A DNA stretch of 64,000 nt from Cladorhizidae sp. MBARI D1340-BT2. Its lineage: Eukaryota; Porifera; Demospongiae; Poecilosclerida; Cladorhizidae. Below are positions 11,768-23,324 of the stretch, piece by piece. The position numbers were made by a program, and so were the translations under genes. The first letter of the stretch is position 1. Every line of letters begins with the position of its first letter. The stretch covers positions 13,047,816 through 13,111,815 of the forward strand of contig JAQNBH010000013.1 of the NCBI GenBank assembly GCA_028752905.1, in the 5' to 3' direction. The notes beneath the pieces are model-generated. The model did not search any database, was not told the origin of the DNA, and saw nothing but the letters and a program-made list of their open reading frames with translations.

Positions 11768-12430
11768 TGTCAGGGAGCATCCTGACAACTGCCTTTGACA
11801 CCTCTGAAAAAGGAGGAACAACCTGTGGGAATCACTCACCTGATTACTCACCTACATCAGAATATGTAAAACGACACGTTGTGACTGCCTCTGACACCTC
11901 TGGGAAAGGACGAACAACCTGTGGGAATCACTCACCTGATTACTCACCTACATCAGAAGGTGTAAAACCACAGAGATCAGAGAGGACAGACTACCCACAA
12001 ACCACTACGTGAACTGTGATAGAATCTATAAAAGAGAAGAACAGCAAAGAGAAAAAGAGAACAAAGAAAGAAAGAAAGCGAACGATTAAGAAAGCCAATT
12101 AAGACTGAGTAAGTCTATCATCGAACGAGATAGATTACTAGTGACATTGTACTTATTGATATATGTTTTTAATGTGCATTTGAGCCATTGTTTTATTGTT
12201 CTTTAATTGTGCTTATTGATATATGTTTTTAATGTGCATTTGAGCCATTGTTTTATTGTTCTTTAATTCCTAACAAGCTCTAGTGAGGGAGTGAGGTTAG
12301 TGGTATTGGTCTTACCAAGGTCTTGAGGGCAAGAAGTGTGGTGCATCTAGGTTCTCAGACAAGGGTTTGGCATCATCAGAAACTGCTATATAGTGGCTTA
12401 TAAGAGGTCACAGGGAGAGAGTTTCTGACA
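11768..12430 (+). repeat. 5' LTR of gypsy element 2
   Basis: A 663-bp LTR from TGTCAGGG to TTTCTGACA. A TATAAAAG box lies at 12027-12034. Compared with the 3' LTR it carries two extra tandem duplications: 96 bp (units from about 11791 and 11887) and 60 bp (12135-12194 repeated at 12195-12254). These account for nearly all of the length difference from the 494-bp 3' LTR. Confidence 0.93.
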
Positions 12431-12432
12431 TT

Positions 12433-12450
12433 TGGTGGCAGCGGTGGGAT
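12433..12450 (+). other. Primer-binding site, tRNA-Leu type
   Basis: TGGTGGCAGCGGTGGGAT is identical to the site in element 1 and lies two bases after the LTR. Confidence 0.85.
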
Positions 12451-12859
12451 CAGCGAAACAGTGTTGGATCCTAGTGGAAGTCAACTTGGACAGGAGTTCC
12501 TAGTTGGTCGGAGCATCGCGTTGCGCTATTTTCTTTTCTCTATTGCTACGTTAGCAGGGAAACGGCTCGGGTATTCGTATCTAGGAGCCTATGAAACAAA
12601 ACCCTACCTTAGGATAACATACAGTGTTAGTCCCTACATATTTCTGTTGTATCCTTTTCTTTTGTCGTTTATTAGAGCGACATTATCTTATTATTGGTTA
12701 ATTGTGTTCTGTATAATTATATGCAACCCGTGAGCATGTCTCACGTATGAACACGACCAGGAGAAGAACGTCAGCTACGGAGTGGAAGTATTTTTCAGAC
12801 ACCTGGGGATGCTGAAACAGAAGGACATGGGGGGACGAACCGCCCCCGCTGTCTAGAAC

Positions 12860-13755
12860 AGTGCTGATGGAGCGATTCATCCGAGCTGAAGAAAGACAGG
12901 CCCAGAGGGAGGAAGAAAGACTCCAGTGAGAGGAGGAACGAAGGGAGCATGAGCTTGCCCATCAGGAACGTCAAGATGAACGTTGGACTCAGATTTTCTT
13001 AGCACAATGTCCCCCACCTCCTCCACTGTCAGCAGAAGTAGCACCTCCCAAGATAAACTTGCAGAAGTTTAGTGAAGGCACCGACGATATGGGCGCATAC
13101 CTGAAAATGCTCGAGGTGACAGCCAGCACGAATGGTTGGCCAGCGCGACATTGGGCGAACTACTTAAGGGGTTTGTTGTCTGGTCAAGGGTTGACGGCAG
13201 TGGCAGCTCTGCCAGCACCGAGTCAGACCGATTACGAGCAGGTCAAAGAAGCCCTCTTGAATATCTACAAGGTGACCTCTGAAACATACCGAGCCAAGGT
13301 ATTTGACCAGACATTCGATGGAACTAACCCCGATGGATGGTTCAGGTCATACAAACAGTCCTTCCACCAGTGGTTGAACTCCTCCAACAAGACAGAACGA
13401 GAAACTATGCTCTATGAGCTAGCACTAAAGCGTCTTCCAGGGTGGTTGGAGGGGCAGATGCGACGGTTGCACCCCGACACTAACGAGGAACTGGGTGAGG
13501 CTGTTGTACGCTATTTGTCCAGTCAGCAACAAGGAGGAGGAATACCAAAGAAATCCGACCAGAGAGAGAGTTTTCGACCGAAACCTAGGGACACTCAGAA
13601 CTGCCCCAGACCACTGGAACACAGATATCCAGAGATAGAGAGAAACAAAGGTGTCTACTCTCCACCTGTTAGGGACTTGAAACAGATCGAATGTTTCAGA
13701 TGCGGGGAAAAGGACATTTTCGAAAAGATTGTCGAGTAAAAATGGAAAGTGTCAA
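12860..13755 (+). pseudogene. Element 2 gag (SCAN-like capsid, CCHC knuckle)
   Basis: An Arg/Glu/Gln-rich N-terminal segment (RAEERQAQREEERLQ) is interrupted by TGA at about 12928. The capsid region is intact from 13059 for 226 codons. It includes a segment DYEQVKEALLNIYKVTSETY followed by ETMLYELALKRLPGWLEGQM, spaced like a SCAN domain. Published work derives SCAN from the capsid of Gmr1-like gypsy elements. The zinc knuckle (CFRCGEK...GHFRKDC, 13693-13733) is broken by a 1-base loss near 13707. The start codon is unclear because no uninterrupted ATG frame covers the N-terminus. Confidence 0.85.
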
Positions 13756-15560
13756 TTTTGGACACGGCACATACATCCGGACGAATTTACCGACTTGGAC
13801 AAGAATGGACAAAGTCAACGGCAAGTCTGTAGTGGCGTTGCTGGATACAGGCTGCTCAAAATCCTAGTACATCCGAGGTACATCGACAGCATAGACCGAC
13901 TAGGATGGAAAATACCCTACACCACTGCTAGTTCTCGAAAGACTTGGTTCCCTGCCGCAAGAATCGAGTTACAGATAGACGGGAAGACACACGAGCTTGC
14001 ACTGGGTGTATCACCTCACATCAATGTGGACATGCTTTTGGGGAAAGATGTACCACACTTCAGGAAGCTACTCAGAGAGATGCTTCAGGATGATGTCAAG
14101 AAGGAGACTCAACCAACGGAAGAAGTGAGACCTCCTGATGTGGCCATGGTGACCACAAGAGCTGGACACAACCGACAGCAGGAAGAGAACCAAGCCGCAG
14201 AGTCGCAACAGAAGCAGGATGAAGCATTCATTCAGACTCTAGAACCTTTGGAAGAGGAAGAGTCAAGTTTGGGTAACATGTACAAATTTGATGATGAATC
14301 AATTGTTGTCCCAACCCAACGTTGTTTCCCAGATAAGGCTACAGAAGATCCTCTATGGCCGGAACAAGTCACCCCTAGCCAGCTACGCTCTCTCCAAGCA
14401 ACAGACCCTACACTGGCGAAATTGAGACAGGAGGCTGAGGAGGCTAAGGATGGTGATGTGTTTTGGGAGAAGGGGCTACTAAGACGAAGACCGTACGAAA
14501 AAGGGGATACTAATTTGTTAGTTGTTCCTCAATCCTGTAGGACAGAGGTGCTGAAGCTTGCACATTGTTCCCCAACCGCAGGACATTATGGAGAGACAAG
14601 AACTCTGGATACTCTCACAGAGGGTTAGCTGGCCAGGTATGACCGTAGACGTAAGAGAAGCATGTAAATCCTGTCCAGAGTGCCAGCGAGCTGCCCAGGC
14701 AACCTTGAAGAGAGCTTCGCTTCATCCGCTGCCAATCATCAAGAATCCATTCGACCGCATAGCGATGGATATCTTTGGGCCCCTAAAAAGAATGAAAGCA
14801 GGTAACAAATCTGTACTTGTAGTACAAGATTATGCAACAAAATGGCCAGAGGCGTTTCCTCTACGAAACGTGACCACAGAATCAGTAATTGACTGTCTAG
14901 TGGAGCTCACTGCTAGATTGGGGGTGCCAAGAGAAATACTCACCGATAATGGGTCAAATTTTATTTCTAAAACCATGAGAGGGTTTTGTGAAAGGTCTGG
15001 AATAAAGCAGATCAAGACAACCCCTTATCATCCACAAACTGATGGGATGGTGGAAAGATGGAACTCCACCCTGAAGCATCTGCTTCGTAAGTTAACTAAA
15101 AAACATGGGTTAGAATGGGATCAGTGTCTATCCTATGTATTGTGGGCTTACCGTGGGACAACCCACAAATCTACGGGTTACTCGCCGTTTGAGCTTTTAT
15201 TTGGCAGAAAGATGAAGACACCACTGGATGAGTTGGTAGAGCCTTGGACCAATGAGACAGATGAAGAAGGTCGACCCGTAATCGAGTACCTTCAACTCCT
15301 TTGAGAGAAGATGGAGACAGTGCGGGAGTTGGCTGCTGCAAATGAAACTGATGCGGGGAAAAAACACAAATAATAATTATTATGACAAAAAGGCTGTGAG
15401 TAGGTCATATGATATTGTTGATTTTGTCTTGGTTTTCCAACCCAGGAAGCAAAACAAGCTGGAAAACGAATGGAGGGGGCTGATGCAAATCACACGCAAG
15501 GTGACCGATGTGACATATGAAGTTGACATGGGCCAAGGACAGAAACGACTACGTACCTTC
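13756..15560 (+). pseudogene. Element 2 protease and integrase
   Basis: The protease active site (LLDTGC near 13845) is in a different frame from the following LVHPRY block, so the protease is frameshifted at its catalytic centre. Downstream are the linker motif AMVTTRAG, a zinc finger (H...GHYG...CKSCPEC), and integrase catalytic blocks AMDIFGP, LTDNGSNF and DGMVERWN. A frameshift near 14625 splits the zinc finger, TGA at 15302 and two TAA codons near 15371 interrupt the C-terminal part, and the GPY-like block NEWRGL follows near 15470. Confidence 0.87.
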
Positions 15561-17056
15561 CATGTGAACGGGTTGAAGATGTGGCATTCACCAGCACCAG
15601 CAGTATTTCTATCTGTTGATGACATCATTGAGGAGGATACAGAAGGTATTCAATCACAGGAAAATAACATTGCTCTTACCTCCTCACAGACAGAAGAACT
15701 CTTAGAACTGAAGCAGGAGTTTGCTGACGTTATTCACGATGAGCCAGGACTTACGACATTGGTGGAACACGTAATTGACATGGGTGATGCAAGTCCGATT
15801 CGACTACCCCCCTACAGACTACCACATTCATCACACGAATATTTATGGAGAGAAATCAAGGAGTTGTTGGAGATGGGTATTATCGTTCCATCTAAAAGTC
15901 CTTGGGCAGCCCTAGCTATTCTAGTACCGAAGAAGGACGGAGACAAGCGTCTCTGCATTGAATACCGGAAGCTTAACTTAGTAACCAAGGTAGATCCGTA
16001 TCCTATACCACGTATAGATGATCTAATTGATGATGTGGGGAAGGCTAAGTTCATAACAGCTTTAGATCTGACGAAAGGGTATTGGCAGGTACCAGTAGCT
16101 AAATCTAGCCAAGAAAAGACAGCATTTGTGATGCCGTGGGGAAAGTTTCAGTTCCGTACCATGCCCTTCGGCCTCATGGCTGCACCCTCTACATTCCAGA
16201 GACTAATGGATCATGTGCTGGAAGGAACTCAGTCCTTCGCCGCAGCATCCTCTATGACATTATTATCCACAGCCATACTTGGGATGAACATCTCACACAT
16301 CTCAAGGACATCTTCGAGAGACTTCGAAAAGCAGGATTAACAATCAAAAATCGAAAGTGCAAGTTTGCGTGTAACACATGTGTTTACTTAGGGCATATTG
16401 TGGGGCAAGGAACAGTACAGCCTTTGCTAGCTAAGGTACAAGCCGTACAAAGCTTTAGGCAACCAACAACTAAAAAGGATGTGAGAGCTTTTCGGGGGTA
16501 CTATAGAAAATTCATACCCAATTTCTCGACTATAACCACCCCCCTTTCAGAGCTTACTAAAAAGGATAAACCCAACTCAATTGAGTGGAATGAGCATATC
16601 CAACAGGCTTTCCAGAAATTGAAAACAGTTATCACCAAGTACCCAGTTCTATCCGCACCTAATTGGCACAGATCATTTATCTTACAAACTGATGCCTCTG
16701 ATAGTGGCATAGGTTTTGTTCTTGCCCAGATTGATGAGTTGGGAGATGAACACCCAATCGCCTATGCATCCAGGAAACTTCTTCCACGGGAGAGGAAATA
16801 TTCGACCATCGAGAAAGAAGCCCTGGCGGTTATCGAAGGAACCAGACACTTTCGCGTTTATCTGAAGGGTACCGAATTTACGATCCAGACTGACCACAAT
16901 CCATTGACATACCTGTCACGACTGAAAGATAGCCATGGAAGACTAGCACGATGGGCTCTGCTGATGCAACAATACAACTACAAGATTGTACACAAGCCTG
17001 GCACATGCAATGCCAATGCTGATGGCCTATCACGAGAGCATGGCTCTCACTTGAAT
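15561..17056 (+). pseudogene. Element 2 reverse transcriptase and RNase H
   Basis: RT blocks ASPIRLPPYRLPHSSHEY, PKKDGDKRLCIEYRKLN and MPFGLMAAPSTF lie in one frame up to about 16240. There the catalytic YLDD segment has mutated and shifted frame: where a YLDD codon run is expected, the continuing frame reads ILYDIII. RNase H follows (QTDASDSGIGFVL near 16690, EKEALAVIEG, QTDHNPL) and ends in NANADGLSREHG just before the purine tract. RNase H catalytic residues look intact, but RT cannot be functional. Confidence 0.88.
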
Positions 17057-17066
17057 GATGGGGGAG
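17056..17066 (+). other. Polypurine tract of element 2
   Basis: TGATGGGGGAG directly precedes the 3' LTR start TGTCAGGG, the expected plus-strand primer position. Confidence 0.65.
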
Positions 17067-17450
17067 TGTCAGGGAGCATCCTGACAACTGCCTCTGACAC
17101 ATCTGGAAAAGGAGGAACAACCTGTGGGAATCACTCACCTGATTACTCACCTACATCAGAAGGTGTAAAACCACAGAGATCAGAGAAGACAGACTACCCA
17201 CAAACCACTACGTGAACTGTGATAGAATCTATAAAAGAGAAGAACAGCAAAGAGAAAAAGAGAACAAAGAAAGAAAGAAAGCGAACGAATAAGAAAGACG
17301 AGTAAGTCTATCATCGAACGAGATAGATTACTAGTGATATTGTACTTATTGATATATGTTTTTAATGTGCATTTGAGCCATTGTTTTATTGTTCTTTAAT
17401 TCCTAACAAGCTCTAGTGAGGGAGTGAGGTTAGTGGTATTGGTCTTATCA

Positions 17451-20400
17451 CAGGGGGGTAATTTCTGGGGGGGGGGGGCTGGTGGGGCCATGGCCCCCCC
17501 AACTTTTGTTGGCCAAAACAAGTTTTCTAAGGGAGTTTACGCAAGCTGTTGAAGGTGTTGACTAACAAGTTATAGCACATTCATAATTGTAATTGGTGTG
17601 AAATATGCTAGATAGAACAACACCATAGAACAAGGTAAAAAAAAAAAATTGTTCCCTAATCAGTTCAATACATGTGACCAGTTAGTGTATGTTAGGAATA
17701 ACAGCCTGACAACTCAACCACCAAACAACCTCAGACCATACCATGGAACTAACACTTTAGGTGTGAGGATCATTTTAGCTGTTAGGATCATTTTGGCATT
17801 TATATAGTTCATGTATTTCATTGGTTCAGCCATGACAGCAGTGGAGTGCCTATATAAGTAAGCTCTCCACTGCCTTAAATATGTTGAGTTCTGCTATAAA
17901 CCTAATGTGCGTTAATCATTATTCGGAATACTAAGCAATTTATAAGAGTGAACCCTAACAGTGTAGCAGTACATATATTGAGAAATTAGCTAGTGCTGCT
18001 GCAGAGTGAATCATGCCTAAAAGACAAGCCTCCTTGTTAAGTTTTTGTCAAAGTCCAACTAAGAGACAAAGGGAGTCTGAGGAGAAGGCTGATGATCAAG
18101 CGCAAGGATCTGATAGCCAAGATGTACAGGTTGAAGAAAACCCAGAAGAATCTGAACAGGTATGTCTGTCATAATCCATCACATGATAACAACATTAAGG
18201 CCTCTCAATTTTTATGTGGCATCTCAGCCTCTGATGTCAGTGAATCCTTATTAAATAATCATATATTGACAGACCCTGATGTTGTAGTTGTTTTTGCAAA
18301 ATTAGACTTTGACTCAAGCTACAAGTACTTTTGATATCTCTCGGGAGCAGCAACAAGAAGCCAGTAGAATATCCCTGGCTCTGGATACCCTTCCTCAAGT
18401 TCCCTACCAGCCAATCAACATCAAATACCCTAAAAGCAAGATGGGTCATCAACGAGCATTCCAACCAGCCTGGTACTCGCAATTTTCATGGCTGCATTAT
18501 CTTCCAATTTCAGACACTATTATTTGCCACACTTGTGGCACAGCCAATTTGAAGGGACTGCTTAAGCTGGATACAAGGTCTGAAACCTCCTTCTTGTCTG
18601 ATGGGTTCAGAAATTAGAAAAATGCTCTGTGTAAAAACAAGGGTTTCCATAAGCACGAAAGCTCGCTATGTCACAAGCATGCAGTTGCTATGTTAACTCA
18701 ACCTTGTCATATTGATGAGCAGCTGAAGGAGCAGATTAAGAGTCAGAAAGAGGAAAATAGGAACTGCCTCCTGAAAATCATTCAAAGTGTATCCTATCTT
18801 GCCCGCCAGGGCATTGCCCTTCGTAAGGGCAAGCAAGAGGAGGAGTCAAATTTCAAGCAACTCCTCCTTCTGTGAGCTGAAGATGATAAAGTGCTTCGTA
18901 AATGGATTGAAAAGTCTTACGACAAGCATATCAGTCCAGATGCTCAGGATGAAATCTTACAAATCATGGCTCTAAAAGTGCTTCATGGTATAGCAGCTGA
19001 CATAGTTGAATCTGGATGTTACAGTATCTTGGCTGATGAGAATACAGATGCGAGCAACATTGAACAACTTGTGATTTGCATACTTTGGGTGAATGAGATG
19101 ACAGTACGTGAGGAATATATTGGTCTGATGTCAGTTTCTCAGACCAATGCAGACACAATTGTTGCTTGCATAAAAGATGTGCTGCTATGCATGAATCTCA
19201 AAATTCAAGATGCCTGTGGGCAATGTTATGACGGATGTTTGACATGACTGGAACAAAAATGGGGTTGCTGCACAAATCAAGAAATTGAATGAAAAATGTC
19301 TGCTAACACACTGCTATTGCCACTCGCTTAATCTTGCTGTCGGGGATACAATAAAAAATATTTCCCTGTTGAAAGACATGCTTGATGTGGCTTATGAAAT
19401 TACTAAATTTATAAAGAAGAGTCCAAAAAGAGAGAGTATTCCGCAGAAAGCAATCAGAAATTCTGGGGCAAATGGAACATGATCTCCATGTACACACAAT
19501 ATTGACTCACCAACTCTGAAAATCCTCTGCCCAACAAGGTGGACTGTCCGAGCAGCATCACTGAGTGCTATTCTGAAAAATTATGGCACTCTCATGATCC
19601 TATGGGACTGGGCACAAGACCATGTCAAAGACTCTGAAATGAAGGCAAGAATAATTGGATTGGAGACTAAAATGCAAACTTTTAGTTTCTTCTATGGTCT
19701 TCAGCTTGCCATTGTAGTACTTTCACATTCAGATAACCTCAGCACTTGCCTTCAGAGGGCAGAGCTATGTGCAGTGGATGCTCAAGCGAATGCCAAGCTA
19801 TCTGTCACTGTCCTACGAGGAATGCGATCAGACAGCCTCCATTGGTAACTCAAACTGCTGTGAAGTTGGAACTAAAAGAGCCTTCACTTCCACGTCACCG
19901 TAAGATGCCTCATCAGTGAGGGTAATGCTCAACATGAGCACCATACCAATGTAGAGAACTTTTACCGCCAAATCTATTTTGAGGCTGTGGACACTGTAGC
20001 TAGCTGCATTGAATAGCATTTTAATCAGAAGGACTACACCACACATGCTACCTGTGAGAAGTTCCTAGTGAAAGGAACATTGGGGGAGGATGTCTCACAA
20101 AATGTTGACGAACTATGTGAGTTCTACACTGAGTTTGACCCTGATACCTTAAGAATCCAGCTATCTATAATGGCAGAGTCCTATCGCAAGTTTCAGTCAA
20201 GATGAAGGTGGTGGTGATACATTGCAAAATGTCGTTGATTTCCTCAAAAAGAACAAAAGCATCTGGCCTCTCATACCAGAGGTCATGTCTTTGGTCAAGG
20301 TTGTTCTGGTTATGCCAGCAACTAATGCAAGCTCCGAACGAGCCTTCAGTGCGCTGAGAAGGGTGAAGTCTTACCTTCATACAACAATGTCGAACAACCG

Positions 20401-20798
20401 CCTCAATCATCTCATGACATGCACAGTGCATAAAGAGCTGGTGAAGGAACTGAGCCTCAAGAAAGTGACAAATGCATTTGTGGATAGAGTAGAGAGGCAC
20501 TCATCCATCTTCGGCCACTTTTCCATTTCTTAGTAGATGTGAATGATAGTCTCTTTCTCTCTCTTAGATGTTAGTGCTAGTATACTGTTTGTCATCTGGT
20601 TATGTTATGTGTTCGGGTGATTACTAAATTGAAATATTTTCAACACTAATTTACCCCAAAGTCTGTAGTTCTAATTACTCCTATTTTTCAAAATATCCTG
20701 GATGAGTATCTAGAGACTCCCCTAGAGACTCCGCTAGAGTAAGCAGCTTTAATACTGCTTTTGGCCCCCCCAACTTTCATATGGAAATTACCCCCCTG
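17451..20798 (+). mobile_element. hAT-superfamily DNA transposon, degenerate
   Basis: A 3348-bp element with inverted ends CAGGGGGGTAATTTC at the left and GGAAATTACCCCCCTG at the right. It is flanked by TATCA (17446-17450 and 20799-20803), a 5-bp target duplication as in some hAT clades; 8 bp is commoner. Joining the flanks restores the LTR sequence seen in the 5' LTR of element 2, which proves the insertion. Subterminal G/C runs at both ends add further inverted symmetry. The single gene is broken, so this copy is non-autonomous now. Confidence 0.93.
18013..20533 (+). pseudogene. hAT transposase (ZMYM/DUF4371-like)
   Basis: Starts at ATG 18013 with a basic, Ser/Gln-rich N-terminus (MPKRQASLLSFCQSP). 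A TTF-type zinc-finger region follows (WLHYLPISDTIICHTCG near 18495). A DUF4371-type core is at about 18780-19230 (GCYSILADENTDASNIEQL). The block LCPTRWTVRAAS lies near 19530. The hAT C-terminal dimerisation domain is at 20310-20480 (NASSERAFSALRRVKSYL). This layout is that of the ZMYM1/THAP12-like branch of hAT transposases. Breaks include stops at 18615 and 18873 in one frame, a stop plus frameshift near 19245, and further stops between 19848 and 20222. Confidence 0.9.
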
Positions 20799-20913
20799 TA
20801 TCAAGGTCTTGAGGGCAAGAGGTGTGGTGCATCTAGGTTCTCAGGACAAGGGTTTGGCGTCATCAGAAACTGCTAGTGGCTTATAAGAGGTCACAGGGAG
20901 AGAGTTTCTGACA

Positions 20914-22650
20914 ACCACCATGTATGAACTTTTGGACCTGGCCCAATTTCAATAGCCTCTTGAGAAGCTCTCACCATGCTTTGCCTACAGTTTTTCACAG
21001 ACATCTCTTCATACTCCTAATATTTCTTTTCTACAACCACTCCCCCCCCCCCAACACACACACACCTCCACACCGCCACCAAGGTGCTTTCTGCAGATTA
21101 AAGGTCCACTTGGCATTAACACTTGAGAGATGGTGCTTGGACCTCCGCACTATCCAGTATTGCAGTGATGGATATCTTGGCAGCCTTAAAGGTCCTGGCA
21201 TTGTCAGACACACACAATCCCCACTGGGAAGCCTTTCCTGATGTGTAGCATTTGAAGAAACTAATGAACACTTGCCGTATCACATCAGGAACTTCATCCA
21301 GGAGGTGGACTACTCGAGTCACACCATAAATACACAGACACACCCATCCTTCCTTGAACTGGGAGCCATAGCATTACACATGTATACAGACACACTCATG
21401 CCTTCCTTGAACTGAAAGCCATTGCATTACACATGTATACAGACACATCCATTCCTTTTTTAACTGGAAGCCATCATATCACAGACATATACATGCCTTC
21501 CTTGAACTGGAAGCCATCGCTTAACACAAGCGGTTCCAAGCTAGTCAGACTGCCACGGCATCTCCACAGTCCATGCTTTTCCTCAAACAACCCAAACTCT
21601 CATCTCCACTATTGAAACTTCTCCATTTGAGGTAATGTTGACTGTGTCTCCCTGGTCAAAAACACCAGAGACATTTGGATGTCATTTGTGGTCCACTCAC
21701 AATCTGCACTTGCCACTTTAGGGTCTGATTCTGAGATGTCCTGATGGATCTGTGAACTTTTGGACATGAGCAGTTAGCCTCTTGAGACCACTGTAGTTCT
21801 CACACCTGATTGTCATATCAGGTTCAGAAGAGTTGTGCAAGCTGTCTGTAAGCAAATTCCTTTCTTCATCTCCAGAGACACTCTTCCAGCAAGGCCACTA
21901 TCTCCTAGGATGTAGTCGGATTCTGCAGGGATGGTAATGATGTAGGTCAGTTCAGCCACAAGCCAATCTTCTCCTGGAGTTCAAATGGGGAGGTGCCCAC
22001 CGAAGGAATGTCAGCGGGGTTCTGTGATCCCAGATAATGCCTCAAGTTCTGGACTGGAACCAATTCTCTGATTTCAATCACCCTGTTTGGCAAAATCTGT
22101 TTCCACTCCTTGTTCTGGCCTTGGATTCACAGAGTGCTACTTGGGAGTCCGTATGGCAGGTTTGGCTGGTTAGCTTGATCTCATCCTACAGAGCTCCTCC
22201 CACTGAGGAGCCTGGCCAGAAGCAAGGCAGACAGAAGCTCCAATCTAGGGCCAGCTAGCTGGGGATACCCAGGTCTTTGCACAGAAGAAACACAAGAAGA
22301 TTCCCACTCGGAGATGGACCACCTCTGCATGGGCCTTCTGAGAAGCATCACACAATCCGAGTACAACTTGATGGAGTAATTCTCCTCTTCTGTACAGCAA
22401 CAACCTAACAAGATAGGCTCGGATTGTTGTAGTTCAGAGATCTATCTCTTCCACTCAGACAGTGACCTTCCATAGAGTGGTCCATTCCACCCCATGTTGG
22501 TCTTGCACAGGTGCTGACAGAGCAGTTTGAATCATATATTGGGTGGTGAGATCATTCCCAATGAAAGACCCTTATGGCAAGATTTACAGCATTCCTCTTG
22601 GCTGCTGGTGTCTCCTCTGCTTATGATCCAGCATCACCCAAGGTATAGCT
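20914..22650 (-). pseudogene. BEL/Pao pol remnant (RNase H, integrase)
   Basis: On the minus strand, about 22600-22180 holds LCKTNMGWNGPLYG and then GPRLELLSALLLARLL, the RNase H-region hallmark of BEL/Pao elements. Near 22150-21990 are TDSQVAL and LGSQNPADIPS. Integrase pieces follow: VSDNARTFKAAKI near 21225 and KWTFNLQKAPWW near 21080, the BEL-type block around the catalytic Glu. Reading jumps frame many times. The remnant abuts gypsy element 2 at 20914, so element 2 inserted downstream of the integrase core. Confidence 0.8.
21340..21530. repeat. Degenerate about 60-bp tandem repeat
   Basis: The phrase CCTTCCTTGAACTG...AGCCAT followed by a CACA...TATACA stretch recurs four times with substitutions and small indels, inside the BEL remnant. 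Confidence 0.7.
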
Positions 22651-22815
22651 CACTCATTAGGAGGAGAACCACATTAGTCCACCATAGTTGTCAGAGGTCA
22701 CTCAGGCGGTGGCTTACTCATCAGGATGGACAAAATTAGTCCACCATAGCTGTCAGAGGTCACGGCTTACTCATCAGGATGGACAACATTAGTCCACCAT
22801 AGCTGTCAGAGGCAA
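22640..22815. repeat. About 53-bp tandem repeat, three copies
   Basis: The phrase ATTAGTCCACCATAGCTGTC with flanking CTCATCAGGATGGACAA recurs three times. The first copy is the most diverged. Confidence 0.75.
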
Positions 22816-22895
22816 CTGCAAGTGCTCTCAGCCTCTCACATTCTTCTCCACTATATTGACAAGGTGTCTGAGAGCCTTCAAGTAGTGCAGTGATG

Positions 22896-23320
22896 TCACC
22901 ACTTCAGGGCTGAGTAGGAGACCATGTGTAGGTAAATAATCAGCTGCTTGTTCCTCAATCTCGATTTTTGTGTGGTCACTGCTTCTTTGTAATTGGCTTC
23001 TGTCAGTGTGAGAGCAGATGTGGCACCAGCTGCCCCAGCAGGGAGTTCAGATGATTGAATTTGTCTAAGCTTGGCCAGGAAGAGTTGCTGTGTGCACAGA
23101 GGACTCAGATCTAGCCCAGAAAGCCATCCAAATGGTCGGCTCCCCATTGTGCTTCTTCGGTGACAGTTTTGGTGTTCTCACACTGGGTGTGTGTCTCGCT
23201 AGATCAACAGTACCAGGAGGTGCAGTCATACATCCGGATGTGGCAGTCACAAGTGCACCTTCTGGTATGGTTTCAGTTTCAGGATGCATGCTTACCCATT
23301 TCTGGGGTGTGTTCACGGAA
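22896..23320 (-). pseudogene. BEL/Pao gag remnant
   Basis: Two minus-strand frames give consecutive pieces of a BEL-type gag. About 23200-23065 has TPKLSPKKHNGEPTIW, FWARSESSVH and LPGQAK (the PKL..F.G....W..FW..F...VH pattern). About 23090-22900 then has ALTLTEANYKEAVTTQKSRL and NKQLII. With the pol pieces at lower coordinates this fixes the BEL element on the minus strand. No LTR of it is recognised. Confidence 0.75.
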
Positions 23321-23324
23321 TCTT

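Larger units (their letters stand above)
11768..20913 (+). mobile_element. Gypsy element 2, complete, Gmr1-like, with nested hAT
   Basis: A full-length LTR retrotransposon flanked by the direct repeat ACCAC (11763-11767 and 20914-20918), the 5-bp target duplication. Order: LTR, tRNA-Leu-type primer site, gag, protease, integrase, RT, RNase H, purine-rich tract, LTR. The 3' LTR is split by a hAT transposon (17451-20798). Without the hAT the element is about 5.8 kb. It lies in the BEL/Pao element in opposite orientation. Coding lesions include a gag TGA, frameshifts in the zinc knuckle, protease and integrase, and destruction of the RT YLDD motif. Confidence 0.92.
17067..20913 (+). repeat. 3' LTR of gypsy element 2, split by hAT
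   Basis: LTR sequence runs 17067-17450, is interrupted by the hAT element and its target duplication, and resumes 20804-20913 (ending TTTCTGACA). Intact length is 494 bp. A TATAAAAG box is at 17230-17237. It lacks both tandem duplications of the 5' LTR. Confidence 0.92.
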
